In this document: positions 1 to 9,071 of the stretch, one piece after another | Numbering within the stretch: position 1 is the stretch's first letter | How the letters are laid out: every line of letters begins with the position of its first letter | Assembly (NCBI GenBank): GCA_003184365.1 | Contig: NKYR01000030.1 | Coordinates: forward strand, 62,001-126,000 | DNA: 64,000 bases | From: Evernia prunastri | Taxonomy: Eukaryota; Ascomycota; Lecanoromycetes; Lecanorales; Parmeliaceae | Reading direction: 5' to 3' | The notes under the pieces: generated by a model | Seen by the model: only the letters and a program-made list of their open reading frames with translations | Database searches by the model: none | What the model was told of the DNA's origin: nothing | Program-made: the position numbers and the translations under genes

Positions 1-1070
1 ACAAAGAATTCTTGAGTCTTTTGGGGGGTCCTGCTCTTGCAGACACGTTTCAAGACTCAAACTTGGTTCAAAAGAAAGGATATGAGACCAGACGATACGT
101 ACGATGATACCATCGCCGTGCTCAGCACTCAGCTCTGAGTTGTACATCACCCATCGATAGGCCAACGCAGCCTTGGACACACGAGCCTCATTGGCTATGG
201 CTTCCCACTCAGATAATGCTTCAAGCAGTGACGGTTTGGCATATCTGTCATTGTATACCTTTCCAACTCGAGAGCTCGGGTCCCAGCGGCCCTGACCACT
301 ACCTGTATTGAGCGTCTGAGCATCCTTCACGAGGAAACCACCGGCGAGGGGAGAATACGCATAAAAAGCAATGTTGAGTTCTCGAAGGAGTGGAAAAAGC
401 GTCGTGTCATAATGACGGGCGACGGGGTTATAGTTCCCTTGGTATACCGTGGGCAGAACGTATCCCTTCGACTTGGCATAGTCGTACACCCTCCTCACTT
501 CCTCTGGCTTGAAGTTCGAGAGACCAAACTTTGGAACACATGAGCTTCAGAGCTGGTTGCAATTCAAAAGGCATGTATGACCTACGTGCTTGTATCTGCC
601 AGAAGCATAGACCAACTGCATGCCATCGACTGTCTGTTCAATCGGAGTGCTGGGGTCTGGAGAGTGCACGAAATAAGTTTCAACCTTTGCGAAGAACGTC
701 AACGAGCTTTGAAGATAGTCCAGGGGTCAGAAAGGCCATACGCTCTTGACACCCAAATCTTCGAAACTGTGCTTCGCAGCCGCCAATATCGATGCTTTTG
801 TCCCAGAGCCTGGAACGAATCCCGGGGATTTTGTATGAATGGTGAAACTTGAGGTTGCGCCTAGCTCTTTCAAAGCCCTCTCACTCCCTTCCTGTCGGTG
901 CATGCGGTCAGCCACTGTCCATGATCTGAAGACGCACCTCTGCTTACGTATCGATAGGCGGTATCAAGGTCCTTGACATTGTGCTTCTTGAGGAGATCGA
1001 GAAATTCTTGACTGGTCTCCGTAGGTAACGAGCCAAATGCAGCCGTACCAAACAATACCTTGACATGCAT
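1..1070 (-). CDS. Aldo-keto reductase, aflatoxin-aldehyde-reductase (AKR7) type, partial
   Basis: NADPH-dependent reductase of aldehydes and ketones, probably cytosolic. The start at 1070 begins MHVKVLFGTAAFGS, the first beta strand of the AKR7 barrel. The catalytic residues can be read: Asp and Tyr in LDTAYRY, Lys in IHTKSPGF and His in VHSPDPSTP. Further on come KFGLSNF, NYNPVARHYD and FYAYSPLAGGF, typical of the aflatoxin B1 aldehyde reductase branch. The gene is spliced: introns follow AYRY, EDLGVK, GRYKH and HGDGII, and each restores the family reading frame. The protein runs off the left edge after the last of these, so the C-terminal cofactor-binding end is missing. It is the only metabolic gene before the decayed hydrolase next door. 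Family is confident; the substrate is not known. Confidence 0.88.
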
Positions 1071-1437
1071 AGTGGCAGATATATTCAAAGGGATTAACGA
1101 CGATAACGCAAGTTGTTGGAGTGCTGTTGGAGTTTGCACTTTCTTTCAACCTTGGCGCTAGAAGAGCCAGGGAAATCTTTAAAATCTTAACTCCGGCAGC
1201 CTCGGCTCGCAGCGGAGAGAAATTCCCTCACGCCACAGTTTACAAAGGAACACTGAGGTACTCTGTACTGTACTGTATTGTACCAATTGGCTCTGGAACG
1301 GAGTTGAGATTCGGTCAACCCACTATCTAGCAGCCTTTCCCACTTGCCGTCGTTAATACTTATGAGTACATATCACTTATTCCCTCAAGAATTAGCTCAC
1401 AACTTCCAACCATTCTTTATTCTCAATCCAAGCAAAA
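1071..1437. other. Intergenic, upstream of the reductase
   Basis: Spacer between the reductase start and a short gene remnant on the plus strand. I see no coding signal of its own. A CT-rich stretch at 1378-1435 looks like a fungal 5' leader for the remnant that follows. Confidence 0.5.
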
Positions 1438-1580
1438 TGCCTAGAGTCCTCAAAGATAACCAAGCTTGAGCTCGCTATGCCAGCGTGCGCTCTCTCGGCA
1501 GATTTCACACTGCAAAGGGAACCTTACCGGCCAGCAGCTATCAAAGTCGTAACTTAAACCTTGTCCAGATCGTCAACGAG
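1438..1580 (+). pseudogene. Short gene remnant with one in-frame stop
   Basis: A leader-like CT-rich stretch is followed by ATG (MPRVLKDNQA), a TGA at about 1468, and then about 37 open codons in the same frame (ARYASVRSLGRF and on, ending at QIVNE), stopping at a clean donor GTATGTAAG. The stop sits where CGA would restore Arg, the type of change RIP or simple decay makes. After the next possible acceptor the frame closes at once and runs into the hydrolase pseudogene on the other strand. I do not recognise the protein. It may be the 5' end of a gene cut by a rearrangement. Confidence 0.3.
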
Positions 1581-1625
1581 GTATGTAAGTCTACCCCTGT
1601 CAGCCGCATGTTGATGATTCAAAGC

Positions 1626-2269
1626 CTAAGAACAAGGCTTGTTCTGCATCATCTCCAGCATCTTCGGCGCAGATTTAATTGGACTAGCAAGGTAGAACGG
1701 CAATATGCCGTCAATCTCTCTTGCATCTCCTCATCCCTGTCCGCTTTGAATTTTTGTAACCGCTCCAGAGCAGCACCGTATATCGGATTATGATCTCTCT
1801 TCATCACAAACTCAATGTATGTCGCCAATTCATCGAGTCCTTGCAGCTTGTAATTCAATAGTAGCAGCTTTTTCACACGAGAAGGATACTGCTGCGTGTA
1901 TACCAGTGCAATGCTGCCTCTATTGGAGTGCCTCAGCAGGAGCATACTGCCCAGATTGAGATATTGACGCAGACTGTCAAGGTCTTCAACCATGTGCTTC
2001 GAGCTCATCTCTGAGGGATCAAGGGGCCGGCTGGATGGAGGTGTTCCGCGTGGAGTGGAATAGAGAATCTTGAACGAGTCATGAAGAGGGGCTAGGTCTT
2101 TCGAAAGGTCGGATGGGCCAATCCGCCAGCCGGGGACTTCACCGACTACGAGTGAAGGAGGTACCGAAGATCGTGCGGGCGAATTTGTTATAACCAGTAG
2201 AGAAGCTCTGGAACCCCGGCGAGAGCGGATCAATATCGATTCGTGTCGGTTCTCTTGTGCTGACAGCAT
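1626..2269 (-). pseudogene. Broken alpha/beta hydrolase, proline iminopeptidase-like
   Basis: The reading frame resembles the proline iminopeptidase branch of the alpha/beta hydrolases: GWRIGPSDL, a strand ending TPRGT, then SSRPLDPSEMSS, HMVEDLDSLRQYL, and the nucleophile elbow written RHSNRGS, followed by ALVYTQQYPSRVKKLLLL. Family members usually read GHSNGG at the elbow and HGGPG before the first helix. Here Gly is replaced by Arg twice and the HGGPG region has collapsed to VVGEVPG. Near 1700 the frame slips by one base: the family-like tail ILPFYLASP and the stop at 1626 lie in another frame. N-terminal sequence upstream lies in a third frame. Enzyme function is very unlikely. Confidence 0.65.
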
Positions 2270-2909
2270 AAGCAGTTGCTGCTATGAAGGAGGCTAACAT
2301 TGTGCTACCTCTGTGATCCCGAAATGCTCGTAAACGCTGTTCGGGGGACTGGATGTCCTCATAATGCCTCTTCAGAAGCCATTGGGCGTAAAAACAGTTC
2401 AACATGTGTCGTGTTGCAAATGCTATCCTACGTGCTTTCGATTCTAAGGAATTCATTCCTGAAAGACGGTGAAGCCATGTTTGATACATTGCCCGATTGG
2501 GTATGTGCATCGGTGCTTGCACCTCTTATTCGGGCTCCCACAATTTCGCGGCTACCCTTTGTCAAGCTTCGAGTTCTAGCGAAGCTAGCGACACAGTCCG
2601 AAAAAGACTCTTGTACCATTCCGCCTTAAGAGGTTCCCTGATTTAATCACATTGATTCATTATGCAATGATATAACAGGACCGGGTGGAACGTAATTTCA
2701 ATGCAAAATATCACCAATCTAAAGACTCATTGTCCAGCACCAATTTTGACAGCCACGTGCTTTAACAAGACGTAGATGCTGGGACCAAAACTCGGCAAAT
2801 TGCCCCTATCTATTTGCAGCTCCTGAAAATTGCAATACTTCCACACCGACAGCAAAACTCCCGAACAACCTCCTACCTCGGCCACCGATCCCATCACGAT
2901 GAGCCTATG
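2270..2909. other. No recognisable gene; possible hydrolase-upstream debris
   Basis: On the minus strand an open stretch (2139-2522) gives MYQTWLHRLSGMNSLE and on, but it matches no family I know and overlaps the pseudogene in another frame. The rest, to the end of the orphan gene at 2910, shows nothing. Confidence 0.4.
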
Positions 2910-3482
2910 CTAGATGCTCAGCTCCTCGATAAAGTCGGCCAGCCCATCGCGAGCGCCGGTACCATCCATCAGCATCATCCGCAGATGAGCCGCCATATGC
3001 ATCGGCGGTGGATGCTGGTTCGAGAGGTCAAGGCTGAAGTCGATCGGTTCGTCGGCGCATAGCATCTGCTCTTCCCTCGGCAGCGGAACACTGTGTTCGA
3101 TGGCTCGCTTCATGTCATGGACAACCCTCTCAACTGCGTCCGCCCACTCGCTCCAGGCGCCGATCAGGCTGTCGGGTTCCTCTTGGTTATCCACGTCGGG
3201 AAGGACGGGGCGTTTGGGGTACGCCGCTAGATGACGGATGAGGGTGAGATAGGCATCGTACGAGATGTCCGATTCTTCGATGTGGTTGATCATATCGTGG
3301 AGGATGCTTTCGGCACTGTCGGCCCACTCGTTCCATGATAAGACCGTGGTCTCTTTTGCGGTTTCGGCGTAGGTGTGGTCGGCGCCTATATTCAGACTGT
3401 TGTCTGCGTCCCATACTTGTCTTGTCGGCATCTCTGGAGACTGGGAAATGGCGGAAATGCGCGGATTCTCGGTTTGGCTCAT
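2910..3482 (-). CDS. Orphan protein with two W-x-x-W-A-D modules (family copy A)
   Basis: 190 residues, no intron, no signal peptide or membrane segment, acidic. I recognise no known domain. Two helical modules can be seen: SWNEWADSAESILHDM (about residues 49-64) followed by an acidic spacer and AYPKRPVLP, then AWSEWADAVERVVHDM (about 108-123). The C-terminal end holds an amphipathic helix, LRMMLMDG, and GLADFIEELS. The same order is found in two other genes of this window (40998-41690 and 42749-43377), so this is a dispersed paralogous family. The start is the first ATG, MSQTE; the other copies also start Met-Ser. The next gene (from 3958) is divergent and codes for a membrane protein, as at the other locus. 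Function unknown; the tandem helical modules suggest protein binding. Confidence 0.72.
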   Translation of the reverse strand: MSQTENPRISAISQSPEMPTRQVWDADNSLNIGADHTYAETAKETTVLSWNEWADSAESILHDMINHIEESDISYDAYLTLIRHLAAYPKRPVLPDVDNQEEPDSLIGAWSEWADAVERVVHDMKRAIEHSVPLPREEQMLCADEPIDFSLDLSNQHPPPMHMAAHLRMMLMDGTGARDGLADFIEELSI

Positions 3483-3957
3483 CTGATTGGTGATGAAATT
3501 TGTAGGATGTGGTTAATGGGAGCTTGAGAAGAAATTAGCCAAATGGTACGGTGGTGAGTCACTATTTAGGGGAACAGGATTGATCGAACAAAGGATTTGT
3601 TGCTAGAGTGTTAAAGGTTTGCAAATTGCAAGAAACTAGGAACAAAGGTGTTGTTGCTGGAGGTATGCGGTTTCTTCTTTGTAGACCACTAATCACAATA
3701 CGCTCAGCTTTCCCGGCTTTCCGTATCGAATCAACCAAAGCAACTGTGTCTGCACGATCTCCTTGGTTGTGATGTACACAACACCCAATTCAATATTCAA
3801 CACTCAACAAAGTGCCCACTTCTCCCCTATCCCAACTCAAGGAAACCTCCAACTTTCAACATCCCCACCTTTCATGAATCCTCTCCAATCACCATTGCAA
3901 AGGCAACGGACCAAATCCCCGAGACCACCAAGCAGCTTCAACCACACCAACCCAAGC
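3483..3957. promoter_or_regulatory. Shared divergent promoter region of copy A and the membrane-protein gene
   Basis: 475 bp between two divergent start codons. It contains CT-rich tracts toward the plus-strand gene (3790-3950), typical of fungal leaders. I see no clear TATA box. An in-frame ATG at 3772 would put part of this stretch inside the plus-strand protein. Confidence 0.4.
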
Positions 3958-5061
3958 ATGGACCGACTCCCGACTTCCCGACACGGCAACCCGCTCACAC
4001 TCCACGTCGCCGTCATGTTCCTCTTCTACGTCCTCAGCGTCACCCTCTGCCTATCGAGCTTCTCGACGTGCGTCTGCGTCATCTTCAACCCCGTCGGCAC
4101 CTTCCGCACCATCGCCAACTACCTCTTCTACGCCCTCAGCTTGAGCGTCTTGTCCACCTTCCTCTTCGCCGCTCTGATAGGCGTCTATTTCGACGACCAA
4201 ACCTCGCCAGAGCCACAGAGAGGGACGTCGATTCGAGAAAAGTTTCAAGAAGGAGTACCGGCCCCGCAAGGAGCTGACGATGCCGCGCCGGTTCAAGAAG
4301 CCCATCACGACGTATCTACGACAAAGGAGGACGTCAACGCTGCGCCGAGCCGAAAGGGACACCGCGAGGGTCCAGCGCCGCCACAAGAGGTCATCCAAAC
4401 CACGCTGACCCAGGACGCATATCCCAACGTCTCACCAACACATGACATCGCGCTTCCATCTACGGTTCAGCCGCAAACAGCACCGAAAGACGAATCAAGC
4501 GAGCCCTCCCTCAACACGTCAAACCCCACCAACGAAACCCCACACTCCCGTGAACAGACCCCACCTCCACCCGAGCCGACGAGCCATGATGCAGCCGAGC
4601 CGGAAAAGAACCCACCGGAGGCAAACCCTACTGAGGCAGCCGGGCTCGCAAAACCCGCCATCACGACCCGCGCGTCCAAGCAGATCCAACAATGGATACG
4701 CCACATCGACTCCGCCGCCACGCTTGACGTAGACGATGACGACAACCACCCCTCCTCCTCCTCCTCCTCCTCCCACCCCACCACACAACCAACCAAAACC
4801 ACCCCCCCAAGCCCCCACGACTGCACCCCTCTATCTCCATCCGCGACCCGAAGCCTGAGCCCAGACTCGGAGTTCCAGACCGCGCTGCGTGCCTACCTGG
4901 GGGCGCAGGGGCTGCGGGGCGGGGGGGGGAGGAGGAGGCTGAGGCGAACGAGCTTGGACACTGCCGCAGCGAGATTGGGGGAGGAGTCGGAGTTTCAGGG
5001 GGCGGTGAGGAAGGCGTTTATGCTGGGGAAGGGGAAGGTTGGGAAGGCGCGGAGTGCGTAG
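3958..5061 (+). CDS. Two-pass membrane protein with long disordered tail
   Basis: From ATG 3958 the protein has 367 residues. After a short polar start (MDRLPTSRHGNPL) come two hydrophobic segments, roughly residues 14-46 and 54-78, with cysteines (STCVCVIF), ending at GVYFDD. The rest is a disordered tail rich in Pro, Ser, Thr, Glu and Gln, then a basic C-terminus. The tail ends in a small duplicated motif: DSEFQTALRAYL and, about 40 residues on, ESEFQGAVRKAFM, separated by a glycine/arginine stretch coded by a G run near 4920. In-frame ATGs at 3772 and 3874 would add a Pro/Gln-rich start, but that stretch looks like a leader. No known family. It is divergent from family copy A. Confidence 0.6.
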   Translation: MDRLPTSRHGNPLTLHVAVMFLFYVLSVTLCLSSFSTCVCVIFNPVGTFRTIANYLFYALSLSVLSTFLFAALIGVYFDDQTSPEPQRGTSIREKFQEGVPAPQGADDAAPVQEAHHDVSTTKEDVNAAPSRKGHREGPAPPQEVIQTTLTQDAYPNVSPTHDIALPSTVQPQTAPKDESSEPSLNTSNPTNETPHSREQTPPPPEPTSHDAAEPEKNPPEANPTEAAGLAKPAITTRASKQIQQWIRHIDSAATLDVDDDDNHPSSSSSSSHPTTQPTKTTPPSPHDCTPLSPSATRSLSPDSEFQTALRAYLGAQGLRGGGGRRRLRRTSLDTAAARLGEESEFQGAVRKAFMLGKGKVGKARSA

Positions 5062-5544
5062 TGGGCGTAGTGGGTGTAGTGGGGTTAGGGGTTGGTGGGG
5101 AAGGAGCGGGGGAAGGGGGTGCGGTGAGATAAGATAGGATAGGGGGGACTGGTGAGGGGAAGGAGGTTGAGTGTTTGGGACTGCGATGTTGTGGGTGTGT
5201 ACTCTCTGAGCTACCTTAGGGGATGAACGGGCAGCGGGTAAGTTAGTGGTTGGGTTTTGATGGGGGTTGTGTCTCGTAGGGATGGTTCTCTGGGCATAGA
5301 TTATGAGGGGATACGCGCACTGGAAGTGGAATAGTGGACGGAGCGGAGTGGGAAGTCGCGGCGCCTGATCGAGACGTTTCGCGACAGTCGCGGACTCAGG
5401 GGTTGACATAGAGAATAGGAAGTACAGGCAGAAAGCATCTTGAGGCGAGTCTCCCGTCATCAGGAGGAGAAATTCAAAACAGCCGGCCAGATTGAAAAAT
5501 CAGCCTCTATCCTATATTTCAGTCTACATCCTCTCGCTCCATCT
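5062..5544. other. Convergent intergenic spacer
   Basis: 3' regions of two convergent genes. It is G-rich on the plus strand (5060-5160) without a recognisable gene. A long minus-strand frame here is Pro/His-rich translation of the same skewed sequence and antisense to the membrane-protein tail. Confidence 0.5.
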
Positions 5545-8190
5545 CTACACAATAGTCTTCTCCTGACACGCGATACTGACACCGCTCCGTCAACGCACGT
5601 CCTTTTCCAAGAAAAAGAGGTCTCGAACGAGAGAGGGGATGAACATACCCGTACTTCTCCTTCAACTCCTTCATCAACGGGCCGTTAATCTTGGCGTTCA
5701 ACGGCGCGAGGATGCCCTTGTCGGCGATAGTCCCGTTCAGCACCTGCTTGACGGCTGCGCGTCACGGAAGTAAACGTTAGCGGAGTCCTCTTGCTGCAAG
5801 GAACGGAGGGGGAGAATTTGAAGATGGCTTTTTGCGGCTTGGAAAGGGGGGGGCTCAAGAGAGAAATGATTTAAAGTTGGCGAAAGGAATGCACGTGGGA
5901 AATCAGTGCGGTGCCGGAAAGTTGGTTTGAGGAAATGAGGGGGGGGGAGACTTGCCGACTCCGCAGGGTACGCCGACCAGTTTCGCCATGGCGGAGTAGC
6001 CGCCGCTGCCGATCGGGGCGCCGTATTCGCAGAGAGTGGAGGTTCGGGTCTCCTTGCTCCCGTCCTTGTTCTCGATTTCGAACTTGTGTTGAAGCATCTT
6101 GAAGCCTGTGTCTTAGTATATGCTTTAAGAAAGAGTTTTGAATGACCCGAGGCAAGTGCTTACCACCAAATCACGCTCACCCTGCTCGAATTGCATCTTT
6201 TCTTCAAGGGTGGCGCACAGAGTATCCAGCGGGTTCCCTTTTGGGGTGATTGTTGAATCCGAGAAGATGCCAACTACGACGCCGGTCTCAATATTGCTCT
6301 GCGGGGAAATTTCAGACTGCTGAGACGGTGTCCCATGCGCGTGTCTACATGTACCACGTGGCTTTGCCCCTGGGACAGCCTGTGAAGAGAGCGGCCGAGA
6401 ATGGGAAGCGGGAAGGTGCGCGGGGTTGCTTACTCCACTTAAGACCTGCCATCAATCTGTTCTTCTCCTCGTTGTCTTTGAAGCTCGTTTTGGACGAGAT
6501 CGCCCATGAGAGATCCCTCTCGCCTGACGCAGGAGCACCAAGGATCTTCTGGGTGGCCGTCTTCCAGGCGATAGGCTCCTTCAAGAAGCCTTGCTCCTCG
6601 TCACTGAGAAAGCCAATGTCAACGAGAACCTTGACGAATTCAGGGAATCCTCCATATCGCAGAGTCTGTACCCTTGCATTGTTAGCATTTCCGTATCGGA
6701 AAGGGTTTGCTGGCTTTTACGCAGGGCAGAAGGGCAGATGAAAGGGTACCTCACACCACGGATGATAGTTTGCGCCTCTGGGATGCTATAGCGCTCCTTA
6801 TATGGGGTTGAGTCACGGTTGGGGTATGCGACGAAAGCGAAGCCTGGATGTAAGTCAGGACAGGGTACCCGGGTACCCGGATACCAAGGAGGATGCGTTG
6901 GGCAGACTTACCTGGGTAGATGTGGTATGGCTTGGCAGTGGGCATCAAGTCTGTTACCGTACGGTGTTAGTGATTTTGCTTTGAGCGGTACGTCGTACAA
7001 AGATACGGTATTTACAATACAAGCTAGATGTTGCATCCCAGACAACATAAAGTAGGATTTGGACCACCCATACGGGCCAGACTGGTCTTTAGAGGGTGTG
7101 TAAAGCTACTTACCTGTACCAGCAACGTTGACAACTTTTCCTCCTTGGTAAAAGCTTGCAGCATTTCTTAAAGCGAGCAGAACCCCACGGGATCTTCGGC
7201 CCTACATTGTCAGCGTTATCCTTCCTGAAGGAATTCGGGCGTCGAGGTAGCATTTTGGGTGCATGCCCATGTAAGGAACCACCCGGTTTTACGCCTCAGA
7301 CAATCTAACGAAGGACATCATACACCTGAGACAAGACAGAATACGTGGATCACTTACGACCAAGAGAACCTTGAACCCTGCAGTATTAGCATTGATCCTT
7401 CATAGAAGTTGTGGGTATCAATATAGGCCGGCAAATGGAAGATTAAGGTACGCCGGGTTGCTTACTTATAACCCAATGGATTTCCAGAGTCTAAAGGTCA
7501 GCTTCCATCGCCTTACATGTTATTTGCACCCTCATACCTTCTGGAGCTGGGAGACCTCCACAGTATGACAGGAACGATATGATCTTTCCTCCCGCATTAT
7601 GGACATCATCAATCGCGGAAAGGGCGTACAAATGGTCCAACCCAGGATCGAGCTGATTGAATCAGTACGATTACATCTTTAGAGAAATGCACAACGTCAA
7701 CAACTCACTCCAATCTCGTTCATAACGGTAATCCCCGCGTCCTTTGCCTGCTGTTCAAGCTCGAGCATGCCCGGGGAGACGTAACTCGTAGTGACGACAT
7801 TCTTCTTATTTCGGATCGCAGACTTGATGACGGTAGGGTGGAAGGTGTACGGGATCAAACTGATGACGAGATCGTGCTGTGCGACGGCCGCGTCAAGGCT
7901 TTCGGTGTTGGTGACATCGAGAGAGATTGGCTTTGCAAGCTTGACGCCCTCGGACAGCTTCTTTGCGCTGTCGAGAGTCCTGCAGGCTGGAAGGGCGTTA
8001 GTTGGGAGCCGGGAGAGGTGTTTTACGCGCAAGTGACTCGCCAACCGAGACCTCGATGCCGGCGTCGCTCAGCACGTCTAAAGTAGGCCGGGTAACGAAA
8101 CCGGAGCCGCTGGGATGCTGTTAGTGTATGGATCGCCTTTTTTGATGATCGGTTCTGCTCTTACAGCATCAGGACACGTTGAGGAGCCAT
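5545..8190 (-). CDS. lys9: Saccharopine dehydrogenase (NADP+, L-glutamate-forming), 14 exons
   Basis: Saccharopine reductase: joins glutamate and alpha-aminoadipate semialdehyde to saccharopine in fungal lysine synthesis; cytosolic. Exons by hand: 8165-8190, 8042-8109, 7709-7986, 7538-7652, 7466-7490, 7358-7369, 7114-7193, 6912-6950, 6755-6843, 6434-6665, 6164-6273, 5956-6097, 5649-5754, 5545-5575; they add up to 450 residues, the usual family length (about 446-450). Landmarks: VLMLGSGFVTRP (Rossmann nucleotide loop), ACRTLDSAKKL, DLVISLIPYTFH, NEIGLDPGLDHLYA, SYCGGLPAP, LGYKFSWSSRGVLLALRNAA, VAYPNRDSTPY, KWIGIFSD, CEYGAPIGSGGYSAM, and the tail QEKTIV. Thirteen introns, two with GC-AG ends (donors GCGAGT and GCAAGT), a 25-base and a 12-base exon, and three AAG acceptors. 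No frame break, so the gene looks intact. Confidence 0.93.
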
Positions 8191-9071
8191 GATGATTGTA
8201 TTATGGTGGAGGTATACAGAGCTGTCGTTTAGAGGGGACTTTTATTACGCAATTGCTTACGATGAAAACCAAATCTGAAGGGATAGAGTGTGCAAAATAG
8301 CGAATAGAGATTTATGCTGTGGCCGGCGCAAAAGTCGTGGCCGCTTAAGCGAGCACCCCTGTTCCCCCAAATCTTTGATCGTCCCCCACACTAGCCCCAC
8401 AGTTGCCTCGCTCCCGCTCGCTACGAGTAAAATTGTTTCCGCAGCCACACCTCCCCCCGGCTCCGGTGCTGGAAATGCTGCAGCACTACCGTGTTGCAGC
8501 TCCGTTACCCTTCACGATACCGGATGATTGATTTCTGGCAGAGTGGCATAGGCTTCACAAGGCATATAAGTAGCCTTCACACCAATACATAGCTAGAACA
8601 AAATCGATCCTTCGTGCATCAATCTCAACATTCAAAAATTGCATATACGCGTAGATTGCACTCGGTGATCGATACGAATGACTTGCCTAGTTCTGGATGG
8701 CACGAGCAGAGTAGGCTTTGGCTTTTGACTTGGCATCTGGTGTTCTTTACGAGACTTCTCTGCCTTTCCCTTTGGCTCAAAGCCTGCTCTACGCATCGGA
8801 CTGTTCTGACCGTGAGTCAACATGCTGGGGTTTTTCAAGGGACCGTCTGCTCTTGATACGTGAGATAAGGCCCCGAAAGCTTAGAGATATCTGCCACAGC
8901 TTGTGCAAGAACGTACACGATCATTCGTCGTTCATTCATATAAAACGCTCTGGTGCCCTTTTTCAAACATTGCCGGCTTGTACACCCTGCACTTGAGACA
9001 AGAAGGCACAAACATGATTGTCGTTACGTGAAAGCCATCCATAGGCACGCCGGGGCAAAAGTAGAAATAAT
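8191..9071. promoter_or_regulatory. Promoter side of lys9 and 3' side of the kinase gene
   Basis: 880 bp. The part next to 8190 should hold the lys9 promoter, but I find no TGACTCA-type general amino-acid control site in it. A TATA-like box (GCATATAAGTAG, near 8562) points along the plus strand and is followed by short frames of 80 and 92 codons that look random. No gene is called. Confidence 0.4.

Noticed and set aside
4051..4826. Minus-strand frames rich in Gly/Val/Trp
   Set aside because: Antisense to the membrane-protein tail.
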